Positions 22,153-35,114 of a stretch of 64,000 nt of DNA are shown here, piece after piece. The stretch is from NCBI GenBank assembly GCA_030035585.1, contig CM057462.1:119159234-119223233 (forward strand). Reading direction: 5' to 3'. The first letter of the stretch is position 1. Every line of letters begins with the position of its first letter. The position numbers were made by a program, and so were the translations under genes. The notes under the pieces were generated by a model, which made no database searches, was not told the origin of the DNA, and saw nothing but the letters and a program-made list of their open reading frames with translations. This DNA comes from Dugong dugon. Taxonomy: Eukaryota > Chordata > Mammalia > Sirenia > Dugongidae.

Positions 22153-25100
22153 ATGACAGCAACAAACTCACATCTATCAATAATTACACTGAATGTAAAT
22201 GGACTCAGTACACCCATAAAGAGACGGAGAGTGACAGAATGGATAAGAAAACGGGATCCTTCAATATGCTGTCTACAAGAGACACGCCTTAAAAACAAAG
22301 ATGTGAATTTATGAAAAGTCAAGGGTTGGAAAAAATTATATCAAGCTAACAACTACCAAAAAAGAGCAGGAGTGGCAATTCTAATCTCAGATAAAATAGA
22401 CTTTAAAACAAAATCTACATAAAAGACAAAGAAGGACACTATCTAATGAGTAAGGGGACAATCCACCATGGAGACATAACCATAATAAACATCTACACAC
22501 CCAATGACAGGGCTCCAAAATACATAAAACAAACTCTAACAACACTGAAAAGAGAAATGGACAGTTCCACAGTAAATAGTAGGAGACTTCAACACACCAC
22601 TCTCAGTAAAGGACAGGACAACTAAGAAGAAACTCAGCAAAGATACAGAAGACCTAAAGGGCACAATCAGCCAACTTGACCTCATAGACATATATAAAAC
22701 ACTCCATCCAACTGCTGCAAAGTACACATTCTTTTCCAATGCACATGGAACGTTCTCCAGAATAGACCACATCTTAGGCCACAGAGCAGTACTCAACAAG
22801 ATCCAAAATGTTGAGATAATTCAAAGTATATTCTCCGACCACAATGCCATCAAGGTAGAAATTAACACTAGAAAGAGCAAGGAAAAAAAATCAACTACAT
22901 GGAAACTGAATAATACCCTGCTTACACAACACTGGGTAATAGAAGAAATCAGAGATGCAATCAAAAAATTCCTAGAATCAAATGAGAATGAAAACGCATC
23001 ATACCAAAACCTGTGGGACACAGCAAAGGCAGTCCTCAGAGGACAATTTATAGCAATAGATGCACATATCAAAAAAGAAGAAAGGGACAAAATCAAAACA
23101 TTAACTACAGGACTCAAACAAATAGAAAGAGAACAGCAAAAAAAGCCCACAACCACCAGAAGAAAGGAAGTAGTAAAGATTAGAGCAGAAATAAATGAAA
23201 TAGAGAACAGAAAAACAAAAGAAAGAATTAACAAAATCGAGAAACCACTGGCCAGACTGACAAAAGAAAAACAGGAGAGGACACAAACAACCCAAATAAG
23301 AAATGAAATGGGGGACATTACAACAGACCCAACTGAAATAAAAAGGATTATAACAGAATATTATGGAAAACCATACTCCAACAAATTTGAAAACCTAGAG
23401 GAAATGGATAAATTTCTAGAAACACACGGCCTACCCAAACTACAACAAAGTGATGTTGAAAATCTGAACAGACCCATAACAAGAGAAGAGATTGAAAAGG
23501 TAATAAAAAAATTCCAAACCAAAAGAAGCCCTGGCCCAGACAGCTTCACTGGAGAATTCTAGAAAACATTTACAGAAGAGCTTGTACCCGTAGTACTCAA
23601 GCTATTTCAGAGCATAGAAGAGGAAGCAACACTTCCAAATTCATTCTATGAAGCCAGCGTAACACTGATACCAAAACCAGGCAAAGACGTCACAAAAAAA
23701 GAAAATTACAGACCACTATCTCTCATGAATATAGATGCAAAAATTCTCAAAAAAATTCTAGCCAATAGAATTCAGCATCATATCAAAAAAATAATCCACC
23801 ATGACCAAGTAGGATTCATACCAGGTATTCAAGGATGGTTCAATGTTAGAAAATCAATCAACGTAATCCACCACATAAATAAAAGGAAAGAAAAGAGTCA
23901 CATGATCTTCTCAACTGACGCAGAAAAGGCATTTGACAAAGTCCAACACCCATTCCTGATAAAAACTCTCAATAAAATAGAAGGGAAATTTCTCAACATA
24001 ATAAAGGGCATCTATGCAAAACCAACGGCCAACATCATTCTTAACGGAGAGAGGCTGAAAACATTGCCCTTGAAAACAGGAACAAGACAAGGATGCCCTT
24101 TATCACCACTCCTATTTAACATTGTGCTGGAAGTTCTAGCTAGAGCAATAAGGCAAGAAAAAGAAATAAAGGGCATCCAAATTGGTAACGAAGAAGTTAA
24201 ACTGTCCCTGTTCACAGATGATATGATACTATACATAGAAAACCCTAAAGACTCCACGAGAAATCTACTGGAACTAACAGAAAGATTCAGCAGAGTAGCA
24301 GGATACAAGATAAACATTCAAAAATCAGCTGGATTCCTATACACCAATAAGGAGAACGATGAAAAGGAAATCAGGAAAACAACACCGTTTTCAATAGCCC
24401 CTAAAAAGAAAAAATACTTAGGAATAAATCTGACCAGGGACGTAAAAGACCTACACAAAGAAAACTACAAAACACTACTGCATGAAACCCAAAGGGATAT
24501 ACATAAATGGAAAAACATACCATGCTCATGGATAGGCAGACTCAACATTGTGAAAATGACAATTCTACCCAAAGTAATTTACAAATACAATGCAATCCTG
24601 ATCCAAATACCAACAACATTCTTCAAAGAGATGGAAAAACTAATCATTAAGTTTATATGGAAAGGGAAGAAGCCCCGAATAAGTAAAGCACTACTGAAGA
24701 AGAAGAATAAAGTTGGAGGACTCACACTTCCTGACTTCAGAACCTAGTATACAGCTACAGTAGTCAAAACAGCCTGGTGCTGGTACAACGACAGATACAT
24801 TGACCAATGGAAGAGAATTGAGAACCCAGATGTAAATCCATCCACCTACGGTCACCTGATCCTCGACAAGGGCCCAAAGTCCATTAAATGGGGGAAAGAC
24901 AGGCTTTTTAACAAATGGTGCTGGCAAAACTGGATATCCATCTGCAAAAAAATGAAACAGGACCCATACCTCACACCGTATACAAAAACTACTTCAAAAT
25001 GGATCAAAGACCTGAATATAAAGCCTAAAACTATAAAGTTCATAGAAGAAAAAATAGGACCAACACTTCAGGCCTTAATACATGGCATTAACAGGATACA

Positions 25101-25936
25101 AGCCATAACCATCAACGTACAAACTCCAATAGATAAGCTAGAAAACTGGGATCTTCTAAAAATCAAACACCTATGCTCTTCATAAGACTTCACCAAAAGA
25201 GTAAAAAGAGAACCTACAGACTGGGAAAAAATTTTTGGACAGTACAAGTCAGACAAAGGTTAATCTCCATAATCTACAAGAAAATCCAACACCTCTACAA
25301 CAAAACGACAAATAATCCTATTAAAAAATGGGCAAAGGAAATGAACAGACACTTTACCAAAGAAGACATTCAAATGGTCAACAGACACAAGAGGAAATGC
25401 TCGCGATCATTAGCCATTAGAGAAGTGCAAATTAAAACCACAATGAGATACCATCTCACCCCGGCATTACTGGCACGAATCAAAAACACTGGAAACAACA
25501 AATGTTGGAGGGGCTGCGGGGAGATCGGAACACTTATGCACTGCTGGTGGGAATGCAAAATGATACATCATTTTGGAAAATGATATGGCGCTTCCTCCAA
25601 AAGCTAGAAATAGACATACCATTTGATCCAGCAATCGCACTCCTAGGAATACATCCTAGAGAAATAAGAGTCGTCACTCGAATAGACATATGGACACCTA
25701 TGTTCATGGCAGCATTGTTCACAATAGTAAAACGATGGAAACAACCTAGATGCCCATCAACAGATGAATGGATAAATAAACTATGGTACATACACACAAT
25801 GGAGTACTATGCAACGAGAAAGAACAACAATCAATCTGTGAAGCATCTCATAACATGGATGAAACTGGAGGACATTATGCTGAGTGAAATAAGTCAATCA
25901 CAAAAGGACAAATATTGTATGAGACCTCTAGTGTAA
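22153..25936 (+). pseudogene. L1 ORF2 (endonuclease plus reverse transcriptase), broken
   Basis: ATG at 22153 starts MTATNSHLSIITLNVNGL, the usual ORF2 beginning, and the endonuclease motif QETRL follows (22273-22287). In-frame stops include TGA at 22312, TAG at 23560, TAG at 24745 and TAA at 25183. Frameshifts occur between about 25185 and 25250 and again near 25540-25583. The reverse transcriptase remains open for 340 codons (23725-24747) and holds the motif region, but the catalytic box reads FTDD rather than FADD (24211-24222). The C-terminal Cys-rich segment ([18 protein letters not shown]) is still legible in frame 3. Confidence 0.92.
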
Positions 25937-27115
25937 AAACCCATGCAAAAGTTCACACACAAAATGTAACAATCTTTGTTGGTTACTAGGGATGGAGGGG
26001 TGGGGGGGGGGGTGGATACTAAATAAGCAATAGATAAATGGTATCTTGGGTGAAGGGTGAGACAGTACACAATACAGGGGAAACCAGCACAACTTGTACA
26101 AGGAAAGGTCATGGAAGCCTCATAGACACATCCAAACTCCCTAAGGGACTGAATTGTTGGGCGGAGGGCTCTGGGGACCATGGTCTCGGGGAACATCTAG
26201 CTCAACTGGCATGATACACCTTATAAAGACAATGCTCTACATTCTACCTTGGTGAGTAGTGTCGGGGGTCTTAAAAGCCTGTGAGTGGCCATCTAAGATA
26301 CTCCACTGGTCTCATCCCTTCAGGAGCAAGGGAGAATGAAGAGAACAGGATACAAGGAAAAGATTAGTCCAAAGGACTAATAGGCCACAGTTACCAAGGC
26401 CTCCACCGGACTGAGTCCAGTATAGCTAGATGGTGCCCGGCTACCACCACTGACTGCTCTGACCAGGATCACAACAGAGGGTTCTGGACAGAGCTGGAGA
26501 AGGATGTAGAGCATAATTCTAACTCACACACACAAAAAAAAAAGACCAGATATACTGGCCTAAAGGAGACTGGAGAAACCTCAAGAGTATGGCCCCCAGA
26601 CACCCTTTTAGCTCAGTGGTGAAGTTATCTCCGAGGTTCACTGTTCAGCCTGGGAGTGGACAGCTCCGTCAAACTAAATGAGACTAACGAGGTACAGGAG
26701 TCCAGTGACAAGAGCCAGAAGGCAGAAGGGGACAAGGAAGCTGGTGATAGGGAACCCAAGGTTGAGTAAGGATAGTGTTGATGCGTTGTGAGGTTGTTAA
26801 CCATTGTCATAGGGCAACATTTGTAGTAACTGTTAAATGAGAAACTATTTTTTTCTGTAAGCCTTCCTCTTAAGTGAGAATAACAGCACAATTGGAAGAG
26901 CGTAGTCAGTGTCACTGAACCGTGCATGTAGAAATTTTTGAAATGGTATATCTTTTGTTATGTGTATTTTCACCAAAAAAAAATTTGAGAAGTTAGAGGG
27001 TTGATATGGTGTGGGGTTGTTAACCAATATCATAAAACAACATGTGTACTACTGTTTCATGAGAAACTATTTGTTCTGTAAGCCTTCACTGGAAGTACAA
27101 TTTAAAAAAAAAAAA
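25937..27115 (+). other. L1 3' UTR with G-run and repeated terminal segment
   Basis: The 3' UTR follows ORF2 and ends in a poly-A run. A G-rich tract lies at 25988-26015. The terminal segment is present twice, at 26777-26875 and 27000-27096. The outer L1 has only one copy of this segment (about 28443-28545). Confidence 0.82.
25988..26015 (+). other. G-rich tract, possible G-quadruplex
   Basis: Four or more G-runs occur within 28 bases: 'aggg', 'gagggg' and then a run of ten or more G before 'tgg'. G-rich polypurine tracts in the 3' UTR are a known conserved trait of mammalian L1s. Confidence 0.6.
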
Positions 27116-28564
27116 AAAACTACAATCACATACCATCTCAGCCGGACACTACTGGCAGGAATAAGAACAAAGTAACAAACATTAGAGAGGCTGGGGGGAG
27201 TTAGGAACTCTTATGCACTGCTGGTAGGAATGCAAAATGGTACAAACATTTGAAAACCAATATGGTGCTTCCTTAAAAAGCTAGAAAGGGAAATACCATA
27301 GTATCCAGCTATCCCATTCCTAGGAATATATCCTAGGGAAATAAGAGCCATCACACAAATAGACATATGCATACCCATGTTCACTGAAGCATTATTCACA
27401 ATAGTAAAAGGATGGAAACAGCCTAAGTACCCATCAACAGATGAATGGATGAACAAACTATGGTACAGAGACATAAGGGAACAATATGCAATGATAATGA
27501 ACAATGATGAATCTGTGAAACATCTTACAACATGGATGAATCCGGAGGGTATTATGTTGAGTGAAATAAGTCAATCAGAAAAGGACAAATACTGTGTAAG
27601 ATCACTATTATAAAAACTCATGTAAAGGTTTACACACAGAAAGAAACAATCTTAGATGGTTACAAGGGAGGGGAGGTGTGGGAGGGAAAAACACTAACTA
27701 GACAATAGATAAGTGGTAACTTTGGTGAAGGGTAAGACACTACACAATTTTGGGAAAGTTGGCATGACTTGACCAAGGCAAGGTCATAGAAGCTTCATAG
27801 ACACATCCAAACTCCCTGAGGGGCCAATTTACTGGGCTGAGGTCTGTGACCATGGTCTCAGAGGACTTCTAGCTCATTTGGCATAAGATAGTTTATAAAG
27901 AAACTGTTCTACATGCTACTTTGGTGAGTAGTGTCTGGGGTCTTAAAAGTTTGTGAGCATTCATCTAAAATACTCCATTGGTCCCACCCTACCTGGAGCA
28001 AGGGAGAATGAAGAAAACCAAAGACACAACGGAAAGATTAGTCCAAAGAACTAATGGACCACAATTACCATAGCCTCCACCAGACTAAGTCCAGTACAAC
28101 TAGATGGTGCCCAGCTACCACCACTGACTGCTCTGACAGGGATTACAATAGAGGGTCCCAGACAGAGCTAGAGAAAAATGTAGAACAAAATTCTAACTCA
28201 CACCCACAAACAAAAAGACCAGACTTACTGATTTGACAGAGACTGGAGAAACCCCGAGAGTATGGCCACCGGACACCCTTTCAACTCAGTAATGAAGCCA
28301 ATCCTGAGGTTCACCCTTAAGACAAAGATTAGACAGGCTATAAAACAAAATGAGACTTAATGGACACACCAGCCCAGGGGCAAGGATAAGCAGGAGGGGA
28401 CAGGAAAGCTGGTAATGGGGAACCCAAGGTCGAGAAGGGGAGAGTGTTGTCACATCGTGGGGTTTGCAACCAATATCACGAAATGGTAAGTATATTAATT
28501 GTTTAATGAGAAACTAATTTGTTCTGTAAACCTTCATCTAAAGCACAGCAATAAAGAAAAAAAT

Positions 28565-29440
28565 TAGTGTTTGCTTAACGTAGGTGCTCTTTTAATTTGA
28601 ATTTCCTTATATGGTCTTAAAAAAGTATGTATTATTTTTCCACACAGTGGCAGGTACTCAAGAGGCTTAATCCCTAACCTTAACCTTGTATAATTTAACC
28701 TAATTCCTCAGTGGAAACATAATAATGGCTAACAAATATAATTGAAAAATATTTTTACGACTACAAAATGTTAGCAAAATATATAAATAGTTCACTGACC
28801 TAAATCAGATTAACTATTTTTTTTGTGTTAGACATTTTTCTTAGTTGCTTGCCCATCTTCTGCTTTCATCTCAAGCTTTTCCACAAGCTCTTTTTGGTGC
28901 TACAAAATTCTTGTTTTGGGGTCACATTCACCCTGCACTCAAAGGTAATCCAGCTCTCCTCTTTCTCTGCTCTACCTCGTGTACAAGTTAAATGTTAACT
29001 GGAGAAATTCCATAATAAATCATACTAGTGGCTTTTTATTACTTTAAAAAAGCATCGATAGATCATTATCTGCATGCCATACTGCACTGCATTGAATGGT
29101 AATAATTTCCCAAGGTTTCTACACCACGGAATCAGACAATAATTTTTAGGGGGAGAGGATGAGAACGTTCTGATCTATTTTCTTTATCTTCTATCTTACT
29201 GCCTTGAAAACACTTCCATTTCATTGGATAAAGATCCTGCTTCCATGCAAAACAGAAAGATAAAATGTGTTCTTTATCATTGTGTTAATCACTTGTGGAG
29301 CTTTTTAAAGCTATACTTACTGAGGCCCCCTCCCCAAGCAATTCTGATTTAGCATTTTTGGAATTGGACCCGAGCATCTGTATTTTTTTTAAAAAAAAAC
29401 TTTACAGGTGATCGTGATGCCCAGTCAAGGTTGAAAATCA
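28565..29440. other. Intronic AT-rich sequence, nothing recognised
   Basis: No exon, RNA gene or clear repeat was seen. There is a CT-rich stretch near 28850-28980. Confidence 0.5.
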
Positions 29441-30040
29441 CTGTCTTCCATGCTGTTGTGGTTTTATTATTCAAAAACTAAAATTAATGTTCACCTAAGC
29501 AAGCCCCTCATCCAGTTTCCCCCTATCTCCATGAATAGCACCAACATTTTTAACCAGTCGCTTAAGTCCCAAATCTGGGATGTAGACTTAATTCCTCTTT
29601 CATTTACTCCTCACATTCAATCCATCACTACATCCTGTCAGTTTCACCTCTGCTCTTTCTCTACTTCCATGACCCTAGACCAACATACCATGAAGTTGTG
29701 CCTTAATAACTAATTTCCATAAATTATCTCCCTGTTTTCACACTCTTGCTCCACACTGTCTCATCGCCACACGCAGCCAGAGTGACCCTTTTCAAACATA
29801 AATCATATCAGACCATGCCACTGCCCTGCTTAAAACTTCTTGTGGCTTCCCATTGCACTTAGAACAAAATCCAAGCTTATTACCCTCTAGAAGGGCCTAC
29901 CTGATGTACCCCTATCTACTTTTACAACCTTACTGTAACCACTTTCCTCTTTATCTACTCCGCTAACTCCATCATACTGCCATTCTTTCTGATCTTGAAC
30001 CAGTCAAGCTTTTTCTGCCTTGGGTCTAGACACTCCTGCT
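29440..30040 (+). mobile_element. L2 LINE fragment
   Basis: The phrases 'ccagagtgacccttttcaaa', 'ccatgccactgccctgctta' and 'tggcttcccattgcacttag' match L2 strongly as remembered. Confidence 0.75.
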
Positions 30041-30054
30041 TGTGATGGCAGTGG

Positions 30055-30232
30055 TAGTAGCTAATGCATATTGAATGCTTTCTATTAGCTAGACACTAAA
30101 GTGCTTTGCATGTTTACATTTAATCCTCACAACAACTTTATGAGGTTGACAGTATTATTATTTCCATTTTACAGATGAGGAAAGGTCCAGTGAGTTTAAA
30201 TAATTTGCTCAAGGTATCCAGGCTAACTCCTC
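30055..30232 (-). mobile_element. MIR SINE
   Basis: The run from 'agtgctttgcatgtttacat' through 'ccattttacagatgaggaaa' is the MIR core in reverse orientation. Confidence 0.85.
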
Positions 30233-31219
30233 AGTTCCCATTCAGAAGATATGACCTCTGAAGTATGGTACTTTTCAGATACTAATTCAAACCCTTTATC
30301 ATCCAATAATTAGCAAAATTTTCACAGAAGCATGTAACTAGATCTCACTATTAAGCCCCTAATCACACAGGCCTTAATACCATGAATTTCTGTTCTTCTT
30401 TTCAACAGTTAATGTTTTTATCCAAGAGAGAGCTGAATCATGTAATTGATCATTTTAATTTTGGCCAGTTTGAAGTTCAGACTCAAATTTGCAATCCAGT
30501 TCCAATAAAATATACAGGACTTCGGGGCTATATTCTGAGTACAAGCTTTTTAAATCTCAGATGAGTCCTTGAAACAACTCAGAAATTCTTTTATGAGTCC
30601 TCAGTCACTCCCTTGCTTGCTTGTCACAAAGCTCCTCAAGCTCCCTCCACCTGTATGCATGCATTCCTCTTACTCTTGGGATTTAGTGTCCTATTTATAG
30701 AGAAAATAGAACACATCTTATTTGACCCTTATCAATTTCTTTCTACTTTTGAAATTAATACCTGCATTTATGCTCTGCCGAATTCACCTATTCGCTATCT
30801 CCGTCTTTTTAAAGAAATGAAATTTAAGTCTGTGAATCTCTCTAAGTGTTGCTTTAGCTGCAACACTCAAGTTCTCATTGTGATTTGTTCTCATTCATTC
30901 TAAATATTTTCTAACTTCCACTGTGATTTTTTTTTTTTCTTGGCAGACCATGAGCTACTTTGGAGTGTGTTTTTCAGTTACTGCAGCTTATTTTATGGCT
31001 CTTTTATTGTTGATTGAAGACTTAACTGCACTGTGGGCAGAGAATGTAGCTTTCTGAGGGTGAGTTCCAGGTGTAGTACTTTCAAACCTTGTTTCATATG
31101 TTCTGCCTAAATAATTTCATCTAATACAATTGCTTCATCTACTACATCTATGTGGATGACCACACAAATATGTATCTCTAGTCTCTTCTTCTGAGCTTCA
31201 GGCTTATAGTTTTCTATAC

Positions 31220-31740
31220 ACTTATTAGACTAGTCCCCTGTATATCATACAGGTACTCTAGCCTTAACAAATTGAAAACCAAAGCATTCTCTCCATCCAT
31301 CCTGTTGTCCTCCTCCTCCTTTATTCTCTATTTTTAGAATGGGGATCCACATTCTACCTAACTGTTCAAGCAAGAAATTGTAAAATTATCTTTTACTCCT
31401 CTTTCTCATGAACTGAACAAAATGGTTCAAGTGCTGTAAATTATACTTCCTAAGTGTCTCTTGAAGTCATCTTTTCCTCTCTATTGTCCCAAGCTTTGCC
31501 TTGGTTTAGGCCCTCCTCGTTAATACCCTGGTCTACTGCATTATCTTCCGAAGTGGCCTTTAATTGGTCTTCTCGTCACCCCTTCCTTCTTCTTCTCATT
31601 TACCCTTCCTCCTGTTACCAGATATATATCTAGAACACAAGTCTGATAATTCCATTCTCTTGCTTAAAAATCTTTGATCATTGCTGACAGGATAAAGTCT
31701 AAATTTAGCACAACACAGAAGAACCTGAGAAAATTTATCC
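31220..31740 (+). mobile_element. L2 LINE fragment
   Basis: The phrases 'tctgataattccattctctt' and 'gacaggataaagtctaaatt' match the L2 3' region, diverged. Confidence 0.55.
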
Positions 31741-31744
31741 ACTT

Positions 31745-33525
31745 CGCCATCACCATTCAAAACACTGAATGGTGTTTTAGTAGAAACTTTCCAGGCCTGA
31801 TATACTATTAAACATACTATTTTAAATCCTTCCTGGACCTGCAGTTCTATTAAAGCTATAAAGTTGAGAAGGATTTGGATAAGTTACCTCACATATGTCG
31901 CCTAAGTACTATATTCTCATGAGTAAGAACAAGTTATAATCATTGGATTGGGTCTCATTTCCCAAAACAACCTCGTACCAGTCTTTGAGAGAGTACAGGA
32001 TACATCTTTAACCCCGTGAAAAAACGTAATACAAGTGAAGAGGAAGGATGGGCACAGTCTGACAAGGTGGTGGCACAGGACCTTCTATTCGTAGTGCAGA
32101 AATCAGAGACAATGTTTTGAATGGTGATGGTATATCATAAAATCACAGAGAAAAGGGAAACATCTTTGGAAGACTAAGTAATAAGCCAAAACAAGGCCCA
32201 TGTATCTTTTAACCAGGTTTTCATGAGAGGAAAGAAAATTATGCAAAACCATACCAAAAGCAAGGAGGTAACACAGCCCTTTCTAAAGCATATACCACCT
32301 GTACCATCTATAACTGCAGTTATGGTAGAACAATTCATGTTCATAATAATAACCTTTAAAAACAATAAAAGTTAATTAGGCTCTGTATCCACAGTATGAG
32401 AAGGCAGGTAAATACCATTCATTCAAGGGAGGCTTTCATTAAGAATGATTAAAATTAAAGAATATAGGTACATTTAAAGAGATAAACTTGTATTAACCTG
32501 AAGTTTTAATTACTCAAAAGAATTTTTCTCCTTTCAGAATGATGACATCAGTATGTTGGTGAGTTTTACCTCTCTATGAATAAAACTAGCTATAATGTTG
32601 CTTTGTAGATTTTTAAGCTGTCAATTTCTAATGTGTTTTTAAATTAGGCAATAAATGAGAATGGGCATTTGCTAAAGAAATCAGCTAATCCTGAAAGATA
32701 ACTGTGGAGTAAGAAGTAGGTTTTATGGTTTTTAAAGAAAGGAAGAAGTTATGAGTACAGTACAATTCCTAGAAACTCTGCCTACTGCGCTGATACTATG
32801 GGAACTTTACTGCTCTGATTTATGGAGGTATTCCGAAGCCAAATTCATTTTCTAGGCTTTATTGCTGCATCTATGATTCTAAATTAGATGTGTATGTATA
32901 TTTATATAACATATATACACACACACATATATATGTTAGCTTTTATTCCTGAACTAAAGTGAGCTTCAGAAGCTTTCTCTCCATATGGTGTATCTATTAT
33001 ATTATGATTCAAAAAGAACCCAAATGTTTCATCTCAGAAGTGTATGTTCCATTCAGACTTCCAGAAAAGAAATGTGCTCTAAATCAAGCATTAAGCCAAA
33101 GTCAAATTTTTAAAAAAATATACAAATTTTATATATATGCTACAGACATGATCATATTTATTCTAGGATATGATATATAATGTAACAAGAATTGGAAGGA
33201 TTTTTCATTAAAAATTCTGCAGAGTTTATGTCCTAAGAGTTGATCTCAAGCCCTGAGTATGTGTGATTAACAGTTGGAGAGAACAAATAAATCAGTTGCT
33301 ATCTAATCAGGTCTAAAATGTAGCTAATACTCCTTTCTATTTCTTTGGGATCACTGTTACATACCTTCTGACATAACAGAAAAATGTTAGGCCAAATTAT
33401 TTACACAGATATAAATGTAAAAGAGAATGTTCATTAATCCTACTGTGTAAAACCATGTTTTAGCAATCCAGTTTAACTTGCACAATTTTTGTGTCAAATT
33501 TATTATCTTTCCACCCACATTTTAC
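31745..33525. other. Intron, AT-rich
   Basis: Only a short TA/CA microsatellite (32900-32936) stands out. No exon was seen. Confidence 0.5.
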
Positions 33526-33579
33526 CTCTGGTCCTGGAGGGCCAGATGGTCCCTGGGGTCCTGGGTCACCTGTTTGGCC
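33526..33579 (-). CDS. COL24A1: Collagen triple-helix exon, 54 bp (most C-terminal in window)
   Basis: The minus strand reads GQTGDPGPQGPSGPPGPE, six Gly-X-Y triplets in phase 0, after the acceptor 'ccgattttag' and before the donor 'gtaaaatg'. It is the most proline-rich of the set. No further Gly-X-Y exon is visible between here and position 1, so the following intron would be at least 33.5 kb long and would contain the ERVL and the nested L1 complex. Confidence 0.87.
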
Positions 33580-33999
33580 CTAAAATCGGAGGAAAAATCA
33601 AAGTATAAACATTAACTCAAGAAATACAATTTGAAAGAGAAGCACGCATATGGCAAGCAAATAGTGCTCAATATATTATGTTGAAGTTGTAATGACCTTT
33701 CAGATGGACTTAAAATAACTTGTAAACATCATCATTATGGAAAACTGCTGCAAATAAAATATTTAAGAATGTAATATACATTTACTTCTAAGTGTTAGAG
33801 TGAGTTAAGTGTGCAAATCAAGGAAAAAATTATAGGTGTGTGAGTGTGTGTGTTTTTTTTCCCCCAGAAATAAGATACCAAAGCTTGACTCAACAAGGAA
33901 GAAGGCTCTAGATGAGGAACTGTTTTTTGTAAATAACCAGAGTCCTGAGACAGTAAATGAAAATTCTTCTCCCCTTTGAACACCGTAAGTGGCCTGATG

Positions 34000-34180
34000 C
34001 AGTAATTAAGAGTCACCTGGATTTAAATTCGTGTTGTCTAATCTCTCTAAGGCTCCATTTTCTCATCAATAAAATAGGAATAATAACTACAGTACTAACA
34101 TTCTCACAGTCATTGAGTGGATCAAATAAGACAATATATGTAAAGTGCTTAGCACAGTGCCGAATTATGTTAAATAAATT
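34000..34180 (+). mobile_element. MIR SINE
   Basis: The stretch 'attttctcatcaataaaata' and then 'gtaaagtgcttagcacagtg' follows the MIR consensus order. Confidence 0.85.
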
Positions 34181-35114
34181 ACGTTCTTTTAATCCTTCCC
34201 TCCCCATCCACTTTCCTCTCCTGGTTGATACCTAGAATTCCACTGACTGTTTTGTTCCTTTAACTAAAGTTTTGAAGATTTTTTTCAATATCTCTGAAGC
34301 CAGTTTCTGGCATTCATATTAAGGATTTGAAACCAGGGCTGGAAAAAAAGGTGAGAAGAGAGAGAAGTGGGTATAAAGCCTGAAAGTAGAGAGGGCGGCA
34401 ATGTTCTCAAGAGAAGAAAGTAAGAACAGGGAAGGCCGGTATTCTGATGAGTCCTTGTTTGAATTTATTCTTTCTGTCATTATAAATTTCCATACAAGCC
34501 TAAATTTGATTTAAATAGGCCTCAGATCACATAAAATTGCAAGATATGCATGGGATTACCCACTTTCAAAGGACATAATCACAGTCTCCCATATGCTCTG
34601 AATCCTTTCTCATACAGAGCTTGGGAATCTGGACATAATACAATCATATAGAGAAAGGTAATGGAATATTATGCAAAGGCTCACTTAAATTCTCCCTCCT
34701 CCAAACAAGCAGAGAAAACTGTGATCTCTCAGATTCAGTATCTAAGGGAGACTTAAATTCTTAAAATGAAAAGTACCTTTCTCAGAGATAGAGATAGTGT
34801 TCTCATTGGGGCCCTCTAGTGACAAAATCCAAGCAAGTAGCTAAACTTACAAACAGTGGGGAAAAAACAGCATACCCTACACCTTTGTTTTCAGAAAAAT
34901 TGATTAATAACTGAATATTTAGAAACATACATTGTAGAATAATTATTCATTCTTCAGAATAATTCTTCATTTTGAAAAATTTCAATTGGAAGTTTCTTTT
35001 GAATGCCAGGGTACACGTTTCTCAAAGGTTTAGTAAAACAAACAAAAAACTGACAATCTCCCTACCGAGATAATCCCTATTAACATTACTAAAAGAACTA
35101 CTAAAAAAAATCAT

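Larger units (their letters stand above)
19109..27115 (+). mobile_element. Inner L1, full-length (~8 kb), inactive
   Basis: It contains a 5' UTR of about 1.7 kb (19109-20795), ORF1 (20796-21790), an inter-ORF spacer, ORF2 (22153-25936), a 3' UTR of about 1.18 kb and a poly-A run. It is flanked by 15-bp duplications of the host L1 sequence with one mismatch (19094-19108 and 27116-27130). The inserted element lies in the same orientation as its host L1 and antisense to the collagen gene. In-frame stops in both ORFs and frameshifts mean it cannot move itself now. Confidence 0.95.
16099..28564 (+). mobile_element. Outer, older L1, 5'-truncated and split by two later insertions
   Basis: The sequence begins inside the L1 ORF2 endonuclease region at about 16099, where it first aligns to the inner L1 (around 22575). 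It runs to 18893, is broken by an AfroSINE (18906-19066), resumes at 19067-19093, is broken by a full-length L1 (19109-27115), and ends with the ORF2 C-terminus and 3' UTR at 27116-28564. The end carries 'aataaag' followed by a short A-rich tail. Open stretches such as 16807-17211 and 18199-18489 encode recognisable L1 ORF2 peptides, but stops and frameshifts are frequent. The RT box FADD is still readable near 17787. Confidence 0.93.

Noticed and set aside
28540..28560. AATAAA-type poly-A signal as a host gene end
   Set aside because: It is the 3' end of the outer L1, on the opposite strand to the collagen gene.
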